Positions 9,062 through 17,576 of a DNA stretch of 64,000 nt are shown piece after piece; the first letter of the stretch is position 1; every line of letters begins with the position of its first letter. The stretch is from Pseudomonadota bacterium (lineage in GTDB: Bacteria; Desulfobacterota; Desulfarculia; Desulfarculales; Desulfarculaceae). The position numbers and the translations under genes were made by a program. The notes beneath the pieces are model-generated. The model saw only the letters and a list, made by a program, of their open reading frames with translations, was not told the DNA's origin and did no database searches. The stretch covers positions 62,001-126,000 of the forward strand of contig JAHIND010000011.1 in NCBI GenBank assembly GCA_018896025.1, in the 5' to 3' direction.

Positions 9062-10777
9062 ATGGAACGCGCCCGCATAGCCAGCCGCCAGGAAGGGGCC
9101 AACCTTCCCGATTACGCCGCCGCCCGCCGCCACTTCTCCTGGAGCCAGTGCGAGTCCGAGTTTTCCTGGAGCCAAAGCGGTCAGTTGAACATTGCCTTCG
9201 AGGCCGTGGATCGCTGGGCCCTGGGCCACAAGGCCGGACACAGCGCGCTGATTTACGCCCAGGGCAACGACTCCCAGGCCATAAGCTTCCGCCGCCTACA
9301 CCGAGAATCCTGCCGCCTGGCCAACCTGCTGACCTCCTTGGGGGTGCAGCAAGGGCAGTGCTTGGCCATCTTCCTGCCCGCCACGGTGGAGACCTTTTTC
9401 ATCCAGGCCGCCTGCGCCCGCCTGGGGGTGGCCTACTGCTGCCTGTCGCCCCACCTGACCAAGGAGCAACTCAAGGACCAGATCGGTTGCCTGATCCCAG
9501 CCGCCCTGGTCACCGATCCCGTCCTGGGCCAGCGCCTGCCCTGGGAGCACCGGCCCGAGGGCACCAGGGTGCTCTACACCTGCGAACCGGCGGGGGGCAT
9601 GGACGCCGGCGACCTCTGCCTGTCCGAGGCCATGCGGGGCCAGCCCACCGAGCACCAGCCCTGCTGGGTGGGGGCGGAGCACCCGCTGTTCATCACCTTC
9701 GCCAACTCGCCGGACGGCCCGGCCCGAGGGGTGGTGCACACCCACGGCGACATGGCCGGGCAGCTGGTCAGCGCCCGCTGGGTGCTGGACCTCAAGGAAA
9801 AATCGGTGCTGTGGTGCGATCTGGAGCCCTGGGGCATAGCGGCCACGGTGTACGGCACCTGGGCTCCCTGGCTGTGCGGGGTGACCACTCTGGTGCAGGC
9901 CGAGCCCATGCCCGCCTCTACCTGGTACCGCACCCTGGAGGCCTTCGGGGTCACCACCCTCTACAGCAGCCCGGAGCGGCTGCGCCAGTTGGCCGAGGCG
10001 GGCGACGACCTGCCGGGCCGCTACGACCTGAGCCGCCTGTTGCACCTGGCCACCCTGGGAGAGCCCCTGGACGCCAAGCTGTTCTTCTGGACCCGCAACC
10101 AACTGGGCCTGCCGCCCCACGACACCTGGTGGTCGGCCTTCACCGGCATCATCGCCCTGGCCAACCTGCCCAGCCTGGACATCCGCCTGGCCTCCTGCGG
10201 CAAGCCCCTGCCGGGCATCGAGGCGGCGGTGGTGGACGGCCAGGGACGGCCCCAGACCCTGCTCACCCTGGGCCAGCTGTCCCTGCGGCCGGCCTGGCCC
10301 GGCCTGGCCGGCGGCTTCTGGGAGCAGGGGCGCATGGTGCCCCTGGAGCACGACCCCAACCAGTGGCTGCGCACCGGTGACCTGGCCCTGATCGACGAAG
10401 ACGGCTACTTCTACATACAAGGGCGGGCCGACGACCTCATCCGGGTGCAGGACCAGATGGTGGGGCCCCACGAGGTGGAGAGCCTGATCATGGACCATCC
10501 GGCGGTGGAGGAGGCGGCGGTGATCGCCCGGCCCGGCCAGGAGTACCGCCCGGTGTTCAAGGCCTTCGTGGTCTTGGCTCTGGGGTGGGCCCCCAGCAGC
10601 CGGCTTCGCCGGGAGCTTTTGGACGAGGCCATCGCCCGCCTGGCTCCTCTGACCCCCTTGGCCGACCTGGAGTTCACGCAAGCCCTGCCCCGCAACGGGG
10701 CGGGACGCCTGCTGCGCCGGGCGCTAAGGGCGGCGGACCTGGGCCTGCCCTTGGGCGACACCAGCAATATGGAATAA
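9062..10777 (+). CDS. Divergent AMP-forming acyl-CoA synthetase-like protein, probably lacking normal catalysis
   Basis: A 571-residue protein with the overall layout of the ANL superfamily (acetyl-CoA synthetase-like). The C-terminal part is clear: LRTGDLALIDEDGYFYIQGR, a GRADDLIRV hinge, PHEVESLIMDHPAVEEAAVI and a final basic LLRRALR. Two key sites are altered. The ATP-binding loop, normally [10 protein letters not shown], reads ANSPDGPARG at residues 214-223, so its lysine is arginine. The adenylation lysine, normally in SGK, is replaced by arginine 549 in NGAGRLLRR. The genuine Acs elsewhere in this window has both motifs intact. The product may be a non-catalytic or specialised member. 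It is 3 bp downstream of a deacetylase gene and faces a convergent MaoC gene. Confidence 0.85.
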   Translation: MERARIASRQEGANLPDYAAARRHFSWSQCESEFSWSQSGQLNIAFEAVDRWALGHKAGHSALIYAQGNDSQAISFRRLHRESCRLANLLTSLGVQQGQCLAIFLPATVETFFIQAACARLGVAYCCLSPHLTKEQLKDQIGCLIPAALVTDPVLGQRLPWEHRPEGTRVLYTCEPAGGMDAGDLCLSEAMRGQPTEHQPCWVGAEHPLFITFANSPDGPARGVVHTHGDMAGQLVSARWVLDLKEKSVLWCDLEPWGIAATVYGTWAPWLCGVTTLVQAEPMPASTWYRTLEAFGVTTLYSSPERLRQLAEAGDDLPGRYDLSRLLHLATLGEPLDAKLFFWTRNQLGLPPHDTWWSAFTGIIALANLPSLDIRLASCGKPLPGIEAAVVDGQGRPQTLLTLGQLSLRPAWPGLAGGFWEQGRMVPLEHDPNQWLRTGDLALIDEDGYFYIQGRADDLIRVQDQMVGPHEVESLIMDHPAVEEAAVIARPGQEYRPVFKAFVVLALGWAPSSRLRRELLDEAIARLAPLTPLADLEFTQALPRNGAGRLLRRALRAADLGLPLGDTSNME

Positions 10778-10780
10778 TTT

Positions 10781-11254
10781 TCAGTTCAAGGGGTTGTAGG
10801 GGTCGCCCTGATCCAAGCGGCGGCTCAGGACCTCTTGGGACTCATCCATGGGCACTTGGCCCTCCATTTGGGCGCTTACCACCACCTCGCCGCGCTGGTT
10901 GGTGTAGAGCGCCTCGGCCTTGGCCCAGCCCCGCTGATCCACCGAGGTCACGGTGACGGTGCAGGTGATGGTGTCGCCGAAGAACACCGGCCGCCGGAAG
11001 CGGAACTCCATGGCCGTGGCCAGCCAGGCCAGCTGCCCCCCCACCTCGCAGACCATTCCCGCGGTCAAGAGCCCGTGCAGAATCAGCTGGGGAAAGCCCT
11101 TGATGCCCGCGAACTCCTCGTCGTAGTGCACCGGGTTGTAGTCCTTGGTCAGGTGGCCGAAGGCCTCGGTCTCCTCCTGGCTGAAGGTGCGGGTCACGCT
11201 GAACACGTCACCGGCTTGGATGCCCTGGGCTGCCTTTTCACGCATGCGGCTCAT
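10781..11254 (-). CDS. MaoC-like (R)-specific enoyl-CoA hydratase/dehydratase
   Basis: A 157-residue single hot-dog-fold protein. The catalytic hydratase-2 signature is present in FGHLTKDYNPVHYDEEFA (Asp and His of the dyad), followed by ILHGLLTAGMV. Such proteins hydrate trans-2-enoyl-CoA to (R)-3-hydroxyacyl-CoA in fatty-acid or polyhydroxyalkanoate metabolism. The start ATG 11254 has TAGGAGAG four bases upstream; an in-frame start further up would add a 37-residue non-conserved extension. It is convergent with the ligase gene (4 bp apart) and divergent from apgM. The specific substrate is unknown. Confidence 0.88.
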   Translation of the reverse strand: MSRMREKAAQGIQAGDVFSVTRTFSQEETEAFGHLTKDYNPVHYDEEFAGIKGFPQLILHGLLTAGMVCEVGGQLAWLATAMEFRFRRPVFFGDTITCTVTVTSVDQRGWAKAEALYTNQRGEVVVSAQMEGQVPMDESQEVLSRRLDQGDPYNPLN

Positions 11255-11418
11255 GATCTCTCCTAGGGGTGGGCTGGCCCGCCCAGCATAGCTATGCCGG
11301 GCCCCAGGAGCAAGCGCCGGATTGGGTCGAGTCGTATCATCGGCATTATCTATTTTAAAAAGCATTTAGTATCGGATAATAAAATATTAGTGGATACTAT
11401 AGGGGGGAGTCCGCGACC
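11255..11418. promoter_or_regulatory. AT-rich divergent promoter region between maoC and apgM
   Basis: About 165 bp separate the divergent starts. The stretch 11340-11400 is strikingly AT-rich for this genome and contains several TATAAT-like hexamers (for example around 11376-11385 and TACTAT just before 11400). This is the expected place for promoters of both genes. I cannot assign one -35/-10 pair with confidence. Confidence 0.35.
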
Positions 11419-12726
11419 ATGACCGCCCTTCGCAAGTGCATCTTGGTTTTGTTGGACGGCTTGGCTGATCGGGCCCAGGCCTCCCTGGGCGGGCTGACCC
11501 CCCTCCAGGCGGCGTCCACCCCCAACCTGGACCGCCTGGCCTCTGAAGGAGCTTGCGGGCATTTCCACGCCCTGTCCCCTGGCCAGGCCCTGTCCAGCGA
11601 GGCGGCCCACTTTTTCATGATGGGCTACGCCCCCGAGGAGTTTCCCGGCCGGGGCTATCTGGAGGCCCTGGGCGAAGAGTTGGCCTTCGGGCCGGACGAC
11701 ATTCTCCTGCTGGCCCATCTGGCCCGCTGCCTCCCCCAGGATGGGCGGCTGGTGCTGCGGGAGAAGAAGCCTCCCCTGCCCGAGGAGGAGGCCAAGGAGT
11801 TTTTCCGAGCGGTCCACTCCTACCACGGCCCGGAGGGGTCGGCCCGGCTGGAGCGCACCAAGGGCTCCAGCGGAGTATTGATTTTAAGCGGCGGGGCGCT
11901 CACGGCCTCCATCACCGACAGCGACCCCATGTACCCTGGCCTGCCCCTCATGGAGCCGCTGCCCTGGGAGGGAGCTGAAAGCGACCCCGCCGCCCTTCGT
12001 TCCTGCGCCCTGCTTAGGGCCTACCTGGGCTGGGCCCACGCCCGCCTGGACGCCCATCCCATCAACGCCGGGGCCGCCGCGCCGGTAAACGCGGTGATCA
12101 CCCAGCGGGCGGGCCGCACCCCACGCATTTCCACCCTGCAAGAGCGCTGGGGCCTGAAGGCCCTGTCCATCTCCTCGGCCCCCATCTATCGGGGGGTGTT
12201 CCGCGCCCTGGGGGCCCAGGCCATGGTGACTCACGAAGCCCCGGACCCCACCCAAGACCTGGCCGCCAAGCTGGCCCTGGCCGGGGAGCGCCTGGAGGAG
12301 TTCGACCTGATCCACGTGCACAGCAAGGCCCCGGACGAGGCGGGCCACAAGAAAGACCCCGACCTCAAGCGCCGGGTGATCGCCGCCCTGGACGCTGGCC
12401 TGGGCCGGGGCCTGGAGGCCCTGGCCGGGCGCGACGTCCTGCTGGTGGTCACCGGCGATCACGCCACCGCCTGCTCGGGCGACATGGTGCACTCGGGCGA
12501 GCCCTCTCCCCTGCTGCTGTGGGGGCCTGGGGTGTGGCGCGACCAGGCCGCCGCCTTTGACGAGACCCGCTGCGCCCAGGGCGCCCTGGGCCTGTTGCGG
12601 GGTCCGGAGTTGATGCACACCATCCTTAACGGCCTGGACCGGGGCAAGCTGTGGGGCCTGCGGGACAACCCCAGGGACCTGCCCTATTACCCCGCCGCTC
12701 GCCGGGCCCTGCGGCTGGAGGATTGA
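11419..12726 (+). CDS. apgM: 2,3-bisphosphoglycerate-independent phosphoglycerate mutase, archaeal type
   Basis: A 435-residue metalloenzyme of the alkaline phosphatase superfamily that interconverts 3- and 2-phosphoglycerate. Recognisable segments are CILVLLDGLADR (metal ligand Asp), TPLQAASTPNLDRLASEG, SSEAAHFFMMGYAPEEFPGR (serine region and GY-P), HVHSKAPDEAGHKKDPDLK, and VTGDHATACSGDMVHSGEPS. The ApgM form is frequent in archaea and in several anaerobic bacterial lineages including Desulfobacterota. It starts at ATG 11419 after a GGGGGGAG-type binding site. The next gene begins 8 bp after the stop, so the two are probably translated from one message. Confidence 0.92.
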   Translation: MTALRKCILVLLDGLADRAQASLGGLTPLQAASTPNLDRLASEGACGHFHALSPGQALSSEAAHFFMMGYAPEEFPGRGYLEALGEELAFGPDDILLLAHLARCLPQDGRLVLREKKPPLPEEEAKEFFRAVHSYHGPEGSARLERTKGSSGVLILSGGALTASITDSDPMYPGLPLMEPLPWEGAESDPAALRSCALLRAYLGWAHARLDAHPINAGAAAPVNAVITQRAGRTPRISTLQERWGLKALSISSAPIYRGVFRALGAQAMVTHEAPDPTQDLAAKLALAGERLEEFDLIHVHSKAPDEAGHKKDPDLKRRVIAALDAGLGRGLEALAGRDVLLVVTGDHATACSGDMVHSGEPSPLLLWGPGVWRDQAAAFDETRCAQGALGLLRGPELMHTILNGLDRGKLWGLRDNPRDLPYYPAARRALRLED

Positions 12727-12734
12727 CCGGCGCC

Positions 12735-13565
12735 ATGGACAAGCAAGCTGCGCGGATATTCCGCGACAAGCCCGAGACCCTGCCCCTGCCTCCGGCCGCA
12801 ATGCTGCCGCCCGAAGAGATACAGCGCCTGAGGCGCGCCTCCGGGGTGGCGGTGGTGGAGCTGGCCGGGCGCGACAGCGTGGCCGCCGCATTGAAAGCCG
12901 TGGATGAGATGGGCCTCAATATCCTGGTGCCCACCTACGTTTACACCGGCAGCGAGCACGGAGCCTGGGACGAGGTGCCCCAGGCCTGGCAGCGCCTGCG
13001 GGACCGCCTGCCCGCCGGGGTGGAGCTGACCCCCCTGTTGGTCATGGGATCGCCCCGCTTCTGGCGAGCCCTCAACGGCCGCTACTTGCAGGAGCTGACC
13101 CGGCGCTTCGGCTTCAGCCCGGTGTGCCCCGGCTGCCATCTGTACCTGCACGCGGCGCGCATCCCCCTGGCCAAGCGCCTGGGCGGGGTGGTGGTGGTGG
13201 CGGGCGAACGCCTCAGCCACGACGGACGGGAAAAGCTGAACCAAGTGGCCCCGGCCCAGGAGGCCTATCAGGAGCTTTTTCGCGGCTTCGGCCTGGAGCT
13301 GGACCTGCCCCTGGCCCAGGTGAGCAGCGGCCGGGAGATCGAGGAGATCCTGGGCCTGCCCTGGCCCGAGGGCGGCGACCAGTTGGGCTGCGTGTTCTCG
13401 GGCAACTATCTGGAGCCCGGCGGCACCCTGGGCGTGTCCCTGGACAGCCTCAGGTCCTACTTCCAGCGCTTCGCCCTGCCCCTGGCCCAGGAGGTTACCG
13501 CCGCCTACCTGGAGGGCCAAACGCCCGACCATTTGTCACTGGCCGGGGGGCTGTTGTCCGCCTAG
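12735..13565 (+). CDS. Unassigned protein, possible PP-loop ATP pyrophosphatase fold
   Basis: I do not recognise this 276-residue protein with confidence. It carries VVELAGRDSVAAALKAV (residues 40-56), which resembles the SGGxDS phosphate loop of PP-loop ATP pyrophosphatases with AGRDS in its place. It also has a CPGC pair at 131-134 in SPVCPGCHLYLHAARIP, and VVVVAGERLSHDGREKLNQ, which resembles a second PP-loop family segment. The CxxC could bind metal or act in sulfur transfer. It lies 8 bp after apgM and 84 bp before a kinase gene, all on the plus strand. A function in thiolation or amidation would be a guess. The ATG at 12735 avoids overlap with apgM. Confidence 0.7.
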   Translation: MDKQAARIFRDKPETLPLPPAAMLPPEEIQRLRRASGVAVVELAGRDSVAAALKAVDEMGLNILVPTYVYTGSEHGAWDEVPQAWQRLRDRLPAGVELTPLLVMGSPRFWRALNGRYLQELTRRFGFSPVCPGCHLYLHAARIPLAKRLGGVVVVAGERLSHDGREKLNQVAPAQEAYQELFRGFGLELDLPLAQVSSGREIEEILGLPWPEGGDQLGCVFSGNYLEPGGTLGVSLDSLRSYFQRFALPLAQEVTAAYLEGQTPDHLSLAGGLLSA

Positions 13566-13648
13566 GGGCCTTGGCAGCACGCCTCGGCTTATACTAAGCT
13601 GTAGCCAGGCAGGCCCCAGGCATACTCACCCTAAGCCGGAATCCGCCA

Positions 13649-14857
13649 GTGCCCCAATACAGCAGCAGCGACAATCCGCCGCCCAATGAGTCCTCCAGCC
13701 ATGGCGGCCTGAGGCAACAAGAGGCCATGCGCAACGTGGTGGCCTCCATGAGCGACGGCCTCATGGTCATCAACCAGGACGGGGAGATCGTCTTCACCAA
13801 CCCGGCCCTGAGCGGCATCCTGGACCTGATGCCAGACGAGATGCTGGGCCGGGGGTGGGCCGAGCTTTTCTTCTCGGAACCGGGCAACCGCGAGTTCAAC
13901 CAGATCATCGTGGACGTCATCACCGAGCGCATTTACCACTACAACAAGCAGGTGACCTACAAGGTGCCCCACGGCGGCACCAAAGACCTGATCATCACCA
14001 CCGCCCTGTTGCCCAGCGTCGACCAAGACAAGGAGGTGGGCGGGGTGCTGGTGATGTTCAAGGACGTCAGCGAGCTGACCCAGCTCCACCGCCGCTCCCG
14101 GGAGCTGCTGCGCCAGTCGCGGCGTCTGTTCCAGGAAAAACTGGAGAGCCTGGACCGCCTGGCCCGGGCCGTGGCCCACGAGATACGCAACCCGGTGACC
14201 ACCATAGGCGGCCTGGCCGCGCGCCTGATGAGCGACAAGCCCGCGGAAAGCCGCGACGCCCGCTACCTCAAGCGCATTTTGGACGGCACCGCCCGCCTGG
14301 AACGGGTGGTGGAGGAAGTACGCAACTACGCCGACCTGCCCGCCCCGGTGCACCGACAGGTGAACCTGGCCAAGTGGCTGACCGAAACGGTGGCCCCCTT
14401 CCGGGACAAGGCCAGGAGGCAACAGGTGCAGCTAAGCCTCAGCGGCACGGGCAGGGGCCGCCAGGACAGCGATGCCATGATCGACCCCACCCTGCTGGGC
14501 AGGGTGGTGGAAATACTGGTCACCAACTCCCTGGAGGCCATGCCCCAGGGAGGGCGGCTCAAGATCGGGCTGATGTGCGACAAGATCAGCGGAGTGATCA
14601 CGGTGAGCGACACCGGCAAGGGCATGAGCCCGGCGGACCTGCCCTACATCTTCGATCCCTTTTTCACCACCAAGGCCGACGCGGTGGGTATGAGCCTGGC
14701 CGTGGCCAAGCGCATCGCCCTGGAGCACCAGGGCGACCTGACCGTGATCAGCCGCCCGGGCAAGGGCACCACCTTTACCTTGACCATTCCCCAGGACGGC
14801 GGCCTGATGGATGAGAACGCCTCATCGACCCTCGCCCGCCCGCCGGAGATGAAATAG
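13649..14857 (+). CDS. Soluble PAS-containing sensor histidine kinase (orphan)
   Basis: A 402-residue kinase with no membrane segment. It has an N-terminal low-complexity stretch, a PAS domain (MSDGLMVINQDGEIVFTNPA, about residues 33-140), a HisKA domain with phospho-acceptor His in LARAVAHEIRNPVTTIGGLA, and a HATPase_c domain (EILVTNSLEAMPQGG, VSDTGKGM, FDPFFTTK, then PGKGTTFTLTIP). The DPFFTTK and NPL/NPV style is that of NtrB/AtoS-like kinases. No response regulator is adjacent, so its partner is elsewhere. GTG 13649 is used as start. Its G2 box reads ADAVGMSLAVAKRI rather than GTGLGL, a modest departure that probably still binds ATP. Confidence 0.9.
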   Translation: MPQYSSSDNPPPNESSSHGGLRQQEAMRNVVASMSDGLMVINQDGEIVFTNPALSGILDLMPDEMLGRGWAELFFSEPGNREFNQIIVDVITERIYHYNKQVTYKVPHGGTKDLIITTALLPSVDQDKEVGGVLVMFKDVSELTQLHRRSRELLRQSRRLFQEKLESLDRLARAVAHEIRNPVTTIGGLAARLMSDKPAESRDARYLKRILDGTARLERVVEEVRNYADLPAPVHRQVNLAKWLTETVAPFRDKARRQQVQLSLSGTGRGRQDSDAMIDPTLLGRVVEILVTNSLEAMPQGGRLKIGLMCDKISGVITVSDTGKGMSPADLPYIFDPFFTTKADAVGMSLAVAKRIALEHQGDLTVISRPGKGTTFTLTIPQDGGLMDENASSTLARPPEMK

Positions 14858-14964
14858 CCCGCATATTTCGTGAAGGTTGGGCGGCATAGGACAACGAATC
14901 AGTAGTTATTTTTTCCCGACGAAAAGAGCGCTGGCCCCATCAGGATACGGTTTGTGCCTGGGCC

Positions 14965-15087
14965 CGGCACAGCCAGTCTCCGGCAGACAAGGCGTCCGGC
15001 AAGCGAGGGCCGCAGACGTAGTCAGAGAGCTACGTCGAGGACCGAGCGCAGCCGGCAACGCCGTATGCCGGTGGCCGGCGCAGCCGG
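14965..15087 (+). repeat. Dispersed repeat, copy 1 (about 120 bp), after livF
   Basis: This intergenic stretch is repeated, in inverse orientation, at 50331-50453, and its last 45-50 bp recur at 43891-43959. Shared blocks include CGGCACAGCCAG, CGAGGGCCGCAG and GCCGGCAAC. Inside it a 7-bp inverted repeat (15015-15021 with 15030-15036) is partly kept in copy 2 with one compensatory base-pair change. It lies 34 bp beyond the livF stop and also 3' of the kinase gene, between convergent genes. The rest of the 14858-15120 gap shows no gene. Confidence 0.75.
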
Positions 15088-15120
15088 ACGCACGGCCTTC
15101 ATGAAATGTGCGGGCTAAGT

Positions 15121-15828
15121 TTACAATCCCAAAAAGGCGCGGCGCACCCCGTCGGAGGCCAGCAAGTCCTTGGCCGGTCCCTGGTCGCGGATGCGGCCGG
15201 TTTGCAGGACATAGGCCCAGTCGGATAGCTCCAGGGCCTCCAGCACGTTTTGCTCCACCAACAGCACCGTGGTCTCGCCCTCGGCCTGCAGGCGGCGCAC
15301 CGTCTCGAACACCTCGGACACCATCAGGGGGGCCAGGCCCAGGCTGGGCTCGTCGAGCATGAGTAGCTTGGGGCTGCTCATCAGGCCGCGCCCGATGGCC
15401 GCCATTTGCTGCTCGCCGCCGCTCATGGAGCCCACCGCCTGTTTCTTGCGCTCGGCCAGGCGGGGGAACAGCTCGTATACGTGCTCCAGGTTGCGCCGCT
15501 TGGCCGCCTCGTCGCCCACGGTGTAGGCCCCCAGCAAGAGGTTCTCCTCCACACTGAGCGGGCCGAAGAGCCGCCGCCCCTCTGGCACGTAGATCAGCCC
15601 CAGGCGCACGATCTCCTCGGTGCGCAACCTGTCGATGCGCCTGCCGTTGAAGTGCACCTCTCCGGCGGCAATCTTCACCGAGCCCATGATGGCCTTGAGC
15701 AGGGTGGTCTTGCCCGCCCCGTTGGCCCCCACCACGCCCACGGTCTGGTTCTGCGCCACCTTCATGGACAGGTCGCGCATCACCGGCAGGCCGGAATAGC
15801 GGACGGTGATGCCCTTGACCTCAAGCAT
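15121..15828 (-). CDS. livF: Branched-chain-type amino-acid ABC transporter ATPase LivF
   Basis: A 235-residue cytoplasmic ATPase. It has Walker A in VGANGAGKTTLLKAI, the signature SMSGGEQQMAAIGRGLM, Walker B in LLMLDEPSLGLAPL, and the H-loop replaced by the LivF-typical LLVEQNVLEAL. It couples ATP hydrolysis to uptake through LivH/LivM. The ATG at 15828 overlaps the end of livG by 8 bp, so it is the last gene of the livKHMGF operon. A dispersed repeat follows its stop codon. Confidence 0.95.
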   Translation of the reverse strand: MLEVKGITVRYSGLPVMRDLSMKVAQNQTVGVVGANGAGKTTLLKAIMGSVKIAAGEVHFNGRRIDRLRTEEIVRLGLIYVPEGRRLFGPLSVEENLLLGAYTVGDEAAKRRNLEHVYELFPRLAERKKQAVGSMSGGEQQMAAIGRGLMSSPKLLMLDEPSLGLAPLMVSEVFETVRRLQAEGETTVLLVEQNVLEALELSDWAYVLQTGRIRDQGPAKDLLASDGVRRAFLGL

Positions 15829-16570
15829 CGCCGTTCTCCTTTTGCCGCTTCACGTAGTGGTCGCCCAGATAGGCGCGCACCACCTCCGGGTCCTTGACCA
15901 CCGCGGCGGGCTCGCCCTCGGCGATCTTGCGGCCGCTCTCCAGGACGATGACCCGGTGGCTGAGCTTCATCACCATCTCCAGCACGTGCTCGGTGAGCAA
16001 CAGGGCCACCCCCCGCTCGCCATGGATGCGCTGGAGCAGTTCGATGAGCCCGTCGATCTCCGAATGGTTGAGCCCGGCCCCCACCTCGTCCAAAAGCAGC
16101 AGCTTGGGGTCGCTGGCCAGGGCGGTGGCCAGAGCCACCCGCTTCTGGGCGGCCACGGGCAGCTCGGTCATCATCTCCCCCGCAGTGTCGGCGATGCCCA
16201 GAAATTCCATGACCTCCAGGGCCACCTGGCGGGCCGCCCCTCGGGAGCTGGTGCGCATGAACGAGCCCACCATGACGTTTTCCACCACCTTGAGGTCTCC
16301 CGAGGCCTGGAAAATCTGGAAGGTGCGGGCCAGGCCCAGGCGGGCTACCTGGAAGTCGCTGAGCGCGGTGATGTCCTCGCCGTCAAAGATCACGCTGCCC
16401 GAGGTTAGTTGATGGAAACCGGCGATGCAGTTGAACAGGGTGGTCTTGCCCGCCCCGTTGGGCCCGATGAGCCCCACCACCTCGTCCTGGCCCACCTGAA
16501 AGGAGACCTCGTGGTTGGCCACCAGCCCGCCGAAGCGCTTGGTCACGTTGTTTACCTGCAGCAGAGTCAT
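15821..16570 (-). CDS. livG: Branched-chain-type amino-acid ABC transporter ATPase LivG
   Basis: A 249-residue ATPase partner of LivF. Walker A is GLIGPNGAGKTTLFNCI and Walker B is LLLLDEVGAGLNHSEID. The ABC signature is unusual, ELPVAAQKRVALATALA instead of LSxGxxxRLEIARAL. I believe a subclass of LivG proteins carries this form, so I do not treat it as inactive. The C-terminal LivG extension (VVRAYLGDHYVKRQ) is present. It lies 4 bp after livM and overlaps livF. Confidence 0.94.
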   Translation of the reverse strand: MTLLQVNNVTKRFGGLVANHEVSFQVGQDEVVGLIGPNGAGKTTLFNCIAGFHQLTSGSVIFDGEDITALSDFQVARLGLARTFQIFQASGDLKVVENVMVGSFMRTSSRGAARQVALEVMEFLGIADTAGEMMTELPVAAQKRVALATALASDPKLLLLDEVGAGLNHSEIDGLIELLQRIHGERGVALLLTEHVLEMVMKLSHRVIVLESGRKIAEGEPAAVVKDPEVVRAYLGDHYVKRQKENGDA

Positions 16571-16574
16571 GGCC

Positions 16575-17576
16575 TCACCTCCGCCGCGCCCGCATCGCTT
16601 CCACGATGCCGTATACGCCGCGCGGCTGGGCGGCGGCGATAATCATGATGATCAGGCCGTACATGGCCAGGTCCATGCCCGCGAAGCCTGCCTGGCCCCC
16701 CAGCCAGGACCCCAGGTAGTTTTTCATGGGCACCAGGATGGCCGCGCCGATGATGGGCCCCCACATGGAGCCCGCCCCGCCCAGCATGGCCATCATGGCG
16801 ATGAGGACCGACAGGTCCAGGCTCATGGTGTCCTCGGGCTCGATGTTGAAGTTGTAGCAGGCGTGGAAGGAGCCCACCATGGCCACGTAGGCGGTGGCCA
16901 TGGCGTAGGCCTTGATCTTGGACCAGTGCACGTCGATGCCCAGGCTGCGGGCCACGTGCTCGTTGTCCTTGATGGCCCGGAGCTGGTAGCCCAGGCGCGA
17001 ATGCCGAAAGCCGTTCATGTAGATCAGCCCGACCAACAACATGCCCAGGATGACGTAATAGTAGTAATAGTCTTCCCGGAACTGGAGATAGAGCCAGTTG
17101 GGCATATCTCCCTTCATCGGAATTTCCAGGCCCCTGGCCCCGCCCACGAAGTTCCACACCTCGAACAGGTCCTTGAGCACCAGGCTGGTGGCGATGGTGG
17201 CGATGGCGAAGTAGTGGCCCTTGAGCCGGAACAGGGGGTAGCCGATGATGAAGGACCAGCCCACGGCAAGGGCCATGCCCACGGGCATGGAGAACCAGAA
17301 GGGCACGTCCCAGCGGATCATCATCACCGCCGTGGTGTATGCCCCGATGCCCACGTACTGGGCCTTGCCCAGGTCCACCTGGCCGCCGTAACCGCCGATG
17401 AGGTTCCAGCCCATGCCGTAGAGGCTGAACATGAGGAACTGGATCATGGTGGCCATGCCGAAGCTGGAGTGGGGCATGGCCGGGAACCACAGCAAGAAGG
17501 CCAGGGCCAGGGCGGCCAGCCACAGCTCGCTGCGGGGCATATCTCCGAAATCGAAGGCGTTCTTTACTGCTTCCAT
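16575..17576 (-). CDS. livM: Branched-chain-type amino-acid ABC transporter permease LivM
   Basis: A 333-residue inner-membrane permease with eight or more hydrophobic helices. The family segments GWNLIGGYGGQVDLGKAQYV near the N terminus, IKDNEHVARSLGIDV in the cytoplasmic coupling loop and LGGAGSMWGPIIGA near the C terminus are all present. It forms the translocation pore with LivH. Its start codon overlaps the end of livH by 13 bp, and livG follows after 4 bp. Confidence 0.94.
   Translation of the reverse strand: MEAVKNAFDFGDMPRSELWLAALALAFLLWFPAMPHSSFGMATMIQFLMFSLYGMGWNLIGGYGGQVDLGKAQYVGIGAYTTAVMMIRWDVPFWFSMPVGMALAVGWSFIIGYPLFRLKGHYFAIATIATSLVLKDLFEVWNFVGGARGLEIPMKGDMPNWLYLQFREDYYYYYVILGMLLVGLIYMNGFRHSRLGYQLRAIKDNEHVARSLGIDVHWSKIKAYAMATAYVAMVGSFHACYNFNIEPEDTMSLDLSVLIAMMAMLGGAGSMWGPIIGAAILVPMKNYLGSWLGGQAGFAGMDLAMYGLIIMIIAAAQPRGVYGIVEAMRARRR

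Noticed and set aside
15821..16570. LivG as an inactive ATPase because of its odd ABC signature
   Set aside because: Walker A and B are intact and a LivG subclass with LPVAxQKRVALA-like signatures appears to exist, so the variation is probably normal.
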